The translations under genes were made by a program, and so were the position numbers. A stretch of 64,000 bases of DNA from Sabellastarte sp. h YS-2021 (taxonomy: Eukaryota; Annelida; Polychaeta; Sabellida; Sabellidae): contig OZ024935.1 in assembly GCA_964017235.1 (NCBI GenBank), forward strand, positions 31,041,596-31,105,595, in the 5' to 3' direction. Positions within the stretch are counted from its first letter, which is position 1. Every line of letters begins with the position of its first letter. The notes under the pieces are model-generated. The model ran no database searches and was not told the origin of the DNA. It was given only the letters and a program-made list of their open reading frames with translations. Below are positions 54,950 to 64,000 of the stretch, one piece after another.

Positions 54950-57278
54950 ATGGAGTGCAGGACTGCTACAGCCTCTGATAAAGAGGCAATTATTGCTGCA
55001 TTTCCTGGTATTTATGGCGGGAGAGATTATTTAGCTTTTGAATATGACAAATTCATGCAAAAGGATGAGTACACCTGTTTTGTTGGAGAAATTGATGGCA
55101 ATATTGTAAGTAATTAGATAACACTAGAAATAAATACTGTCAGTATTAATTAATTACAAACACTATTAAATTGGAACAATTTCTTTCGCAAGAGTGTTGT
55201 ATAGCTTACAGCATTATTTAAAATTGTTTTAATAATTAGTAGAAATATTTTTTCTTGCTTTTAATCAAATGTTTGATTTAACCTTGACTGTAAAACCCAT
55301 CGCTTCTTTTACATGGTATATTGATGAGCTGAAGATAGGGATAATAGTTGTAATATTTTCTCAATGGAAAATAACTTTGCAAAATCTTTAATATGGAAAA
55401 TTAAGTTACAGTCTTCAGAGAGAAGAAGGTAAACATGACATATATTTTATAGGTTCCGGTCAGGATATTATGTTTTGATCTTTACCAAATAAGAAGCCAG
55501 TAAAATCATAACATGATGATGTTTATTTGATTTCATTATTCTTTTTGCAGAGTTTATTGACAGAAAGCAGTAGCAGATTGTGTTATTAATTTTCATGATG
55601 ACTTAAAAAATGATGATAATATAATGTTTTACCTTGTTATATAAAGACGCAGTTTATACATACATCCAGATTTGAGTTTCTTAACTTTAATATAATTATA
55701 AAATCACAATATCAGAAGAATTGTAGAATTGCTATCTGAAATCTTTGGAGGGAAAACCTTATGAAAACATTCTGACAGATAAAAGTCCTTTGAGGGTTAA
55801 TCCTGTTTTTCCTTCTGTGGAGAAAATGAAACAGTAGGGTTTATTTGGAGAATTTCTCTTCAAGCAGAGAAAACAAAATGTTGGGACTTGTCTCCACTGA
55901 ATGGAAATGTGTTGAATTGAGTCCTCAGATGGAGTTGTAGGGCTTATTTCCACAGGGGGTTTCTTCACATGGGGTTTATCTATAAAGGCTTTTTTCCTGG
56001 ATTGGAATTTTATTTTCCACTTCAGTGCAACTTAATTTCTTATATTACTATGATAAATTATTACCAAATAGTTAAGAAAGAGGTTCCTGGCAAGTATATA
56101 ACAGTTCATGCCAAACGGTTCTGTCAGATTTTATATTAAGTTTACCACTTTCCTTTCCCATTGAAGGTTGCCTTTGCATACACTCAATTATTGGATCATA
56201 ATGTCGCCTATGTGGATGGAGGTGTGAGGATTCATGTAGACTACCGAGGAAGGGGGTTGATGAACCAGTTAACTGGTTATGTAGATCAATACATGAAGAA
56301 CAAATACAGCAGCATATGCCAAAAGAAAACAGCTTGTCTTAATACAGAAGAAAATTTAGAAAAGTTAAAAAGACATCCAGAAAGATGCATAGTTTGGGAA
56401 AAAGTAAGTGATCACTGGAATAAAGTTTGCTGTACTTTAAAATGTTCAATAACAGAATTTAATTTGCAACTACATGTACCATCTTTAGATGCGAAACCCA
56501 AACAGTAGCGATCCATCATTATTACAACATTTATATTAATTTATCTCAGCATATCTCCAGATTGTTTACTTCATGAAAAATGATCACCACACATACACTT
56601 ATTTTAGTGTTGTAAATGAGATTCCATAAAATGTACAACATATAGATGAGGTAATTTATCAAATTTTATTGTTGATCTGATTTAAAATTGTACTGTCAGG
56701 TTACCATATGGCATACCATGCAGATAGATGATCTGAAAAACAGATTGTCATGTGCTCTTCAGCAAAATAATAACCTGGCAGATTTTATGGAGGTCAAGGA
56801 ACACTCTGACCTAACTTGGGATGAGAAACTGAAGCTGAAAAATCACCTTCATGACTATGGCTCACACTGCAAAGATATCTTGGGCATTTACTGGGTACCA
56901 TATGGACACTATGACGATAATTTGGATGATATTTTGCTCACGACAAGCTGGCTGATCATACCAAAGCATTCACTTTGCAATAAATATGAATCCTTAAGGA
57001 AACTGATCTTGGTGAAACAATATACATGTCAGCTTGGTCTGGCATGCTTCGTAGAGTTTCTGTATAGAGAGGCAGATATTGATGAAGGTGATCTGTACAG
57101 TGTTATCACGAAAGTATGTTCTGAGGCACAGCCCCATTTTGAAAGAGTAGCTTTATTGTTTTTCTGCGATACTCCATATGCAGAAAGATTGAGAACTGGG
57201 CTTGCTATGCTGTTTGGACAAGTGCAGTTTGAATATCAAGGAAAAGTTATATTTCTCAAACAGCAAATAAAATGCTGA
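54950..57278 (+). CDS. GNAT N-acetyltransferase gene, NAT16/histidine acetyltransferase-like, three exons
   Basis: Exons 54950-55105, 56167-56403 and 56700-57278 join to a 323-residue protein; both introns are phase 0 with GTAAGT donors and AG acceptors. The start is the ATG at 54950 (MECRTATASDKEAII); the frame is open a little upstream but offers no ATG. Exon 1 holds the GNAT N-terminus with YGGRDYLAFEYDKFMQ. Exon 2 carries VHVDY-like IHVDYRGRGLMNQLTGYV, which is the R-G-x-G acetyl-CoA motif. Exon 3 encodes a C-terminal domain of about 192 residues with WVPYGHYDDNLDD. The two-part architecture resembles vertebrate NAT16 and its invertebrate relatives, some of which acetylate histidine; the substrate here is unknown. 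AATAAA occurs at 57266 (overlapping the coding end) and at 57525. The other locus (16181-16026) has a matching first exon. Confidence 0.8.
55106..56166 (+). other. Intron 1 of the GNAT gene
   Basis: GTAAGT donor at 55106 and TTGAAG acceptor ending at 56166. AT-rich, no other feature seen. Confidence 0.75.
56404..56699 (+). other. Intron 2 of the GNAT gene
   Basis: GTAAGT donor at 56404 and TACTGTCAG acceptor ending at 56699. Confidence 0.75.
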
Positions 57279-57524
57279 CTTAAACAAATACTTGGGTCAC
57301 AAAGTAAGTAAATACAAGGTCTTTAAAATTTATTGTATTCAGCTGCCTGGTTGCCAACTGTAGGATGTTTCATCGGGCAAGATAAATTACTTTCATATTC
57401 ATTGGTGGAAATGTATCAGGAAAATTTTGGAAACCACCATATCAAATTCACTTTGATCTGATGCCATTAGTATTGATTAATGATACCCTATTGAAGTTCA
57501 GCTAGACAGAGGATTGTCAAAAGT

Positions 57525-57530
57525 AATAAA
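57525..57530 (+). terminator. Likely polyadenylation signal of the GNAT gene
   Basis: AATAAA 247 bases after the stop, followed by GTTTTGTG, a GT-rich stretch as expected downstream of a cleavage site. The AATAAA at 57266-57271 lies in the coding end and is a less likely signal. Confidence 0.5.
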
Positions 57531-57985
57531 GTTTTGTGTAGAAACTGAGACTGAATGTGTGAAATTAAGCATATCCCTTGCCCAAAATGTTAGTTGTTCT
57601 AACATATGTAACTTAATTAATAGAGCGTGCCTAAAATGGAAAATTAGTAACAAAGATATATTTTGTCTGTAATCTAGCTTGTTACTAAATAAAATAATTG
57701 GCTATCAGAGTGATCCTAGGTTGACTAGGCTTACATTTAAAGGCATTTGAGTTAATGCCTAATTCTTCCATCTACTGCCGGGCTTCTTTAGGTTAAATTT
57801 TCATACAGTGCACTTTCCTGCATGCTTTCCTTAGAAACCAGCACAAAAGTTTTGAAATGTCTGATATTTCCACTTACTCTAGGTGGTTAGAAGTTCACCA
57901 CAGGTAACAACCAGCAGTGTCCTATCATTTCTGTACCTGTTCTACTTCCTTCCATCCACATTGCCTCAGATCAAGGATGTGAAAG
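57531..57985. other. Non-coding, no gene seen
   Basis: 3' flank of the GNAT gene; nothing recognised. Confidence 0.5.
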
Positions 57986-58265
57986 AAAAAGCCCCAATTG
58001 GGGAAATTTATTTAATTACAATAATAATTAATTAATTAAACTACATGTTATGTACTTTTGTAGAATTATACATATATGATTTATAATACAAAATTATATG
58101 TGGTAATTTGAGGTCACCTTAATCTAAGAAACCTAAGCGAAAGGTTAACTCAAAACATTTAGGGTGACCTTAGGTCCTCACTATCAAGATCAAAGTCACC
58201 CAAGTAAAATAGTTTAATTCAGTTTTGAATAAGAAATGGCTACGGTGGCCTCAAAGTAAAATAAG
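57986..58265 (-). repeat. DIRS terminal-repeat relative
   Basis: Resembles the 3' non-coding part of element A (3005-3285) in the same orientation. Shared pieces: TGGGGAAA(A)TTTA, TTACAAT, GAGG(C/T)CACCTTA then CTAAGAA, TTTAGGGTGACC and TGGCCTCAAAGT. No coding part is attached on either side within 2.8 kb, so it is a solo terminal repeat or one end of a decayed element. Confidence 0.65.
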
Positions 58266-61130
58266 TTCAGAACATATTTTTTTTTACTTTACTTTATGGT
58301 TAGCTGATCATTTAATAATATTTTGCATTTTATTTATTTCCTTAATTAATTCTGTTTACAGATGCAGACTGAGAAAAGCTCCACAGTCACCTGAGATATT
58401 TTATAACCAGATAATAATAGTGTGAAACATTAGATAAAACAACATGATAGCAAAGATTTTGCAATAAAACCTAACAAGAGGAACCATTATGCTTAAACAA
58501 TATAATGTGATAAAATAACTTTACCAGGTTACAGTGTATGTCATGTTATGCACACATGCATGACTAACAACCATAAAATATATTAGCAATAGAATATGCT
58601 GAAAAATAGTAATGTACTAATAAGTGACAATACATGCAATCACTACTTATGAGTCACATAATCAATATACAAATACTTATGCGACAATTGAAGACAATGA
58701 ATTAATGATTAGATAATAATTGAAGTGGTTTATATGTTTACTTTACATACACACATACAAATATATATTATCTCTGTACTGTATATAAGTTAATAAAATA
58801 GTTGAAGCTGTCACTACATTGCTTCGTCAGTTAGTATTTGGCATAAAATGCACGCATGTATAAATAGGAATCCCATAGGAGTATATAATTAAGATATATG
58901 TGTAAATATAATCATGTAGGGGTACCTGATGACTAACATGTGTTGAACTATATATATGGTTACAATTTATATGTTAACATTTATTAATACAATTTGAGAT
59001 CATAAAGTGTAATCGTATGCAATTAATTAATTATTTTACTACACAGATGTATATACACCAACAAAGTCAAATACACATAAGTATCACCTTAACAAATAAC
59101 TATAACACAAATGTTAAAATTTTATAATGCAACTTATTATATACAGTTCAACCATTAAGCTTGATGAAAGGAATAGAATAGTGTTACCATAATTAACAGA
59201 ATACATTTGTAATAACTATACTTCTTTGCTTTTAACTTACTACCACCATCAAACACAAGTTAAACAATAATAACCCACTGTAATGAGAGAATTGGAATGA
59301 ATCATTTGATTTAAAATTTAAGTTAAAATGTTGGAAGGATGAAAATTAGGCCAAGCTAGAAATGTGTTAGCTAATACAAGTTAAGTTTTAACTATGTTAT
59401 AAAACCTTAAGGAGTTGGAGTATATTGACAAGCTAGCACTATATACCTACCCTTATTAAAACAGCTGAGGTCAACACATAAACCTTCAATTTAGAATGCT
59501 TGAATTCGAGACTGTAAAATGGATGAGCTGGTAAGGTACCAGCCATTAAATTAAATTATTAAAAATCTTTTATAAATAAATATCCGTGCAGGGCCAAGGC
59601 CCTTAAACTATCTACCTAAAGATTTACTGTATTATAATTGACCCCAATTCATATTATTAACAATTACGAGTCTTTAACTTCTTATTACATTATTACACAA
59701 AGTAGTACAGCTTTGAATTAACAAGTTATATAATAATAAACTTCCATTATTGAAAATAAGATTTACAAGTGGTAAGTATTGGAAACTAAGTCTAAGCTAA
59801 AGCATCACAAAAACGGATAACCAGTTTTTATGTAAACCAAATCAGAGATACAGGATTTCCCGAAACAGGGGGTGTGGGTTGTTTCTACTCAGAAGTAGAA
59901 AATATCCCAGTATTAAAGCCCTCTCATTAAATGGTATATAACACATTTACACCAGCACTGCCAAGAAGTGTGAATCCAGGACAAAATGCAGGTGGACACA
60001 ATGCAAGTCAAGAATGCACGGGCAGACAAATTGTGTGATATAAGTGTTAAATATTGGCATCAATGTCTATTTTGTTATAGAAATGTGTGATATAAGTGTC
60101 AAATGTATCCATGTTGAATGTTCACTTTTTCAAATATAATGTGCAGATAGTACTTAAAATGTGTTTCTGTGTTAAAGTGTTTGTATTAAACTGTTTATTC
60201 AGCATTATTTTTTCATTGAAATATGACCAGATGAAATCGGCATTTTGTCCAACCTGCCCAAAAACCGGCTGGCATTTTGAACGGCATTTTGTCCACCAGC
60301 ATTTTGTCCACGCACCAAGTAGTGTACACCATGTAACTTAGGTTTTGGTATTTTTCCAACACTCCTAGGATTATTTTTTGACTCCCTAATTTTCTACCGT
60401 GGCTTTTTCTGCACTTTTTTCTACAAGGATTTTTTCACACTTAATTGTCAGACACATACAGAAGTTTACTGTCATAACATAATAACATTTAACCATAAAA
60501 TAAACTTCAAATGGGCTTTCCATAATAAACATTTATACAAGAGTAAAAAAGGTTGGAGATGAACACACTTTAATCTATATTTGTATACCACAACATCTCT
60601 ACTTTTCGACTTTTTAAGTTTGAATTAACAGATTCTTTCATCATTTTCCTTTAACAACACATACATCATTGTTTAAATGTGATGAAACTTTTTCAGAAGT
60701 TCAGTAATAAATTATTAATTGAGGTGAGTGATTCAAGTTTTGTAAATTGCATATCTCATGTTTAAACACACATTTGGTAAACAAAAAGGTTTACAAAGTT
60801 ATCCACAAAAGATGTAAAATCCCCAGTTTGTTTGAGGATGATACCAAACGTAGTACATACTGGATGGCACGGCCCTGTTAGGAGCCTGCCACTTCAGTTG
60901 GACCTACCTTAGTTTAGTATCCTACTTATTTCACTTATTATTGTGACAACAAATGGTTTACTCGCACCCACCAATCAGGACCTTCGTTATACATCAATGA
61001 ATAATGTTGAATAAGTTTCCCTCCTTTAAGCTCAAGAAAGCAAGAGAGCAACATTTTTAAAGATTGATTATATGCGTGTTTTACAGAAGGATTTTATGAT
61101 TTTATCAATGAACTTTAGTCTCTAGAGGAA
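58266..61130. other. Very AT-rich, no gene seen
   Basis: About 2.9 kb with poly-A/T rich sequence and a small inverted theme around 59995 and 60240-60310 (GCATTTTGTCC repeated). The part from about 60840 may be the 5' leader of the gag remnant D. Confidence 0.45.
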
Positions 61131-62576
61131 ATGCCTGGAACAAAAAAGCTAACGAAAGAAAAAAAAGTAACTGTGTCAGACAGAGCAAGAAATTCAACAA
61201 GGAAGGTGAGGAAAGTTGGGGATTTAAACGTATCCTACATACAGCCACAAACTGTAAGTAATAAAGAACTTCATTACGAAATTACACCTGCCACAACTCA
61301 CCCTTCTTTAACTGCAGTCTTGTCAGCTACAGTTTCATCAGACCTAGTGTTATCTCTTCTACAACAACTGACGGAATCAAACCAGGCTCTAATAGAAAGG
61401 GTCAAAACATTGAGAAAAATGCAAGTTATGCTGGGCTTAGACGGGGATCTCATTTACTCAAACAGCACACACATAGCTCCCCTGCCGTACAACAGAACTT
61501 AGATACATGTACGTCCATCGCAAGACAACCAGATGAAAGAGGTATGTTACAACCACCCCCATCCCCACCATTGGAGAGCCCAGTGCATACAATCTCACAA
61601 TACTATGGAGAACTGATCCACTAACTGCTCATCTTCAACCCGTCAAGGCTATCTCGCTACAGCTCAAAGGGCAAACTCAGATCCGGGTCTCTACGTCGAT
61701 GGCATCATTCCAGATGTAAATACGTTAAGAAGGATGCTAACCATTTCTCAGTCGGTCACCAGTGCACTTGCTGCCTATGAGGACCAAGACAAACATCTCT
61801 CTATGCAAGGTAAGCAATTAAGATGTTATAATACTGGAGAAACGGTCAATGCACTACCTGAAAACTGTTGACCCAATGAGGTCATGCCTCCACTGGTAAA
61901 AAGAGAGTCTGCTGTGATGACCCGATGTTAGCCCAGTGGATCACAGGTCAGTCATCCTACATTTATTATATGAGGGACCATACAACCGCCAGGCATGCCC
62001 TCCTCCAGGTCATCCTCGCAATGAAGGATGCCACCTCGTTACCATGGACAGCTGTTTGTAATGCTTGGGCCATGTCCATGCATAACCTGGGGGAGGGCAA
62101 CCTCCACTGAAGCGATGCAACACAATGGTCGCTAAACAGGATCAGCGCCTCTCAGATATCAATGGCAAATAGTTAGGTAACCCAAGGCAACCAGAACAAA
62201 AAGATTTGTAAATTGTACAACGAGGAGGCCTGCTCCCATGATTTCACTCATGGAGTCATACAGGCACATATGTTCCTTTTGTGATAAGCAGGGAAAGTCA
62301 CTGCCTCACCCTGAACCAAAGTGCAATAACAAGTCAAGGTCCAGGGACAAACAGCCGATTATAAAATCTCGGCCAGTATGTGTAAAAGTGATTATGGTTT
62401 AATAGAAGAGTATGACAAACAATTATTTAAAACAAATGTCTGTCATAACGACAACATAATGGCAATTCAAACTGTGTGTCTGAACAGTAATATTATACAA
62501 TATAATGAAGTGAATGGGTGTCAGCATATGAACTGTTTTGGTAATAAGTGTGATATGTATAAAAATACTAACTAGG
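61131..62576 (+). pseudogene. gag-only DIRS remnant (element D)
   Basis: The first frame from the ATG at 61131 reads MPGTKKLTKEKKVTVSDRAR, basic like the start of element E gag. After it comes a coiled-coil-like LVLSLLQQLTESNQALIERV. Broken frames then give YVDGIIPDVNTLRRM, SVTSALAAYEDQDKHLSMQG, QWITGQSSYIYYMRDHTTAR with HALLQVILAMKDA, SDATQWSLNRISASQ and CKLYNEEACSHDFTH, a zinc-knuckle start. These follow the order of element B gag (MIRRFPSVSQA, QALVQVIAAMKDA, STQWALNRLSVSQ, CKYFNEGSCTREGH). A polar linker (62378-62575) follows. RT, RNase H and recombinase are absent. Confidence 0.75.
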
Positions 62577-63712
62577 GATCTCAACAGGTATTCGAATATC
62601 TGGGTACCCGATCTCTGAATATACACCCGAATCTGAAATCAAATACTTGAGTACTCCCTACGTATTACTTCTGTCATTATCACCCACATTGGACTACCGA
62701 ATACCAACATATGTTGACTTCAATAATACACCACAAAATGAAACTCTTCATATAAAATGTACAGTAATATTGTTTTCTTACCTGTATACACCATTTACAG
62801 CATTACATTTGTTTTTTTATTTTGATTGTTTATGCATTGTCAAATGCATGATCTCTTTAAAAATCGTCAGTATATTAAAACAGTTATCTAATTCCGACAA
62901 CATACAATGTTGTATATTGGCTATATAGGGATATTTACACCTAAAATAAATAAAGGTACAGTGTTTTCACACAGTAGTTTATAGGATTGCTTCAATAAAA
63001 TTGACTAACCAACCAGTTAAAAATAAACTTGCAATTCTGAAACTACATTCGAGCAATGGTTTAATGAAATCATAAAATTACCTAGTCAAATCGCCCCCCC
63101 CCCCCCTATAAAATAATTTATGGTTAAATCTTCCCCTTTTAAATTAATATATGGTCAAATCGGCCCCCTAGATGTAGATAGACAAGTGTACATACAATCT
63201 ATGTTTTTTTTTTCACAACAACCCAAATACATTGGCGTTATCTGCAAGCTAAATTATAAAATTAATAATAATAATCACAATAATATTAATTATTTGTATC
63301 AAATTGTAGAGATATGAACTTAATGCCTATTGTTCTCGTTGATGCCCACAAGAGGAGAGATGATATAATCCTCTGCATGGAAATCAAAGAGAGCAATCAT
63401 TTTTTAATGTCTAAGTGTTTGTTTAACACTTTAGATAGTAATTTAAATAGTAATTTAATGTCTAACTATTTCTTTAACACTTTGGATAGTAACCCCATCT
63501 AAACAAATACCACAGATCACTAAAGTTATAATCCCATCCACAGAGGCTGTGCAGAAAATGTAATGTAGTTTTATTGCACATAGGTTACAAGGATTGATTA
63601 CAATATCTTGACATGGGATGACATATTTTATATCTGCTATTACACTTAGTAAAACAACACATAAACAATCAACATTATTGTCATAACATTGTCATGCATA
63701 TTTAACCAACCC
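62577..63712. other. Non-coding, low-complexity
   Basis: Holds a 13-base C run (63094-63106) within three loosely repeated segments with ATGGT(T/C)AAATC, and a two-copy repeat with a 51-base period (63405-63441 and 63456-63491, TAATGTCTAA start). The sequence AGGTATTCGAATA near 62588 looks like the end of a small DNA transposon, but no partner end was found. Confidence 0.5.
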
Positions 63713-64000
63713 ATTATTTTATTGTCTGAGAATGAAATTAATTTACAGCTGATGCTAAATAGGCTATATGAATGGTGTCAGAGTTGGTTTCTGACTATCA
63801 ATACTGATAAAAGCCAAATTGTGCATTTTAGGAAAAAAAAGAAGAAGAGATCAGACTTCTCATTTTCTGTTGGTCCAACACAGTTAAAAATTGTTGATCA
63901 ATATAAATATTTAGGGATAACTTTGAATGAAAATCTTGATTACAAAGTTTGTGCCCAAGAACTTGCAGATGCTGGCAGCAGTACACTAGGTAGCTTAATA
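63713..64000 (+). pseudogene. LINE reverse transcriptase C-terminal part, runs off the window
   Basis: An open frame from 63713 reads LQLMLNRLYEWCQSWFLTIN, then TDKSQIVHFRKKKKKRS, VDQYKYLGITLNENLDYKVC and ELADAGSSTLGSLI. This is the thumb region of an APE-type LINE RT of a family distinct from copies 1-3. The catalytic part upstream is missing and the frame is open up to the edge, so it may be an intact 3' part continuing outside. Confidence 0.8.

Noticed and set aside
62580-62640. Possible hAT-like terminal repeat (TAGGGATCTCAACAGG)
   Set aside because: No matching inverted end and no 8-bp duplication found in the neighbourhood.

Overview
The window reads as AT-rich (I estimate about 63-66% A+T, not counted) animal genomic DNA dominated by transposable elements. 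Evidence: a split gene with GT/AG introns and a poly(A) signal, APE-type LINEs, a tRNA-derived SINE family, tyrosine-recombinase (DIRS-type) retrotransposons and PIF/Harbinger remnants. This mix is typical of marine invertebrates and basal chordates; I cannot name a species. Nothing prokaryotic is present.

Layout. 1-2980: non-coding, with a strong 174-bp inverted repeat (584-1318). 2980-11890: DIRS-type element A on the minus strand, its gag gene split by a nearly complete LINE (copy 1, 7018-10785). 11890-17700: mostly non-coding, with a first exon of a GNAT gene on the minus strand (16181-16026) and a 278-bp direct duplication (13534-13811 / 15759-16036) that reaches into that exon. 18006-19199: a long PIF/Harbinger transposase ORF, minus strand. 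20352-22025: two LINE pieces in opposite orientations. 22266-26760: DIRS-type element B, minus strand. 28130-30863: repeat fragments, a SINE and a 353-bp tandem duplication. 32295-32804: divergent Harbinger relics (transposase piece and Myb-like piece). 33270-39098: DIRS-type element C, plus strand, carrying a SINE inside its reverse transcriptase with a 12-bp target-site duplication. 39850-49170: LINE copy 2, DIRS-type element E and LINE copy 3, all on the minus strand. 49883-52840: SINEs and a LINE fragment. 54950-57278: the only apparently intact host gene, a three-exon GNAT acetyltransferase (NAT16/histidine acetyltransferase-like). 57986-58265: a DIRS terminal-repeat relative. 61131-62576: a gag-only DIRS remnant (D). 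63713-64000: a LINE reverse transcriptase running off the edge.

How parts relate. A and C are one DIRS subfamily by gag and post-recombinase sequence; B, D and E look like a second. All LINE copies 1-3 are one family whose N-terminus carries a hydrophobic leader and a 2A-like NPGP motif ahead of the endonuclease. Copies 2 and 3 share the same stop codon just after that motif. The two GNAT loci have first exons of identical length (156 nt) and the same phase-0 donor, so they are paralogues or a gene and a fragment of it. I see no multi-gene host pathway and no convincing new defence-like or enzymatic system; the most interesting items are the 2A-like LINE leader, the shared-stop LINE subfamily, the Harbinger ORF that has lost a catalytic acid, and the G-rich motif conserved just after the DIRS recombinase stop.
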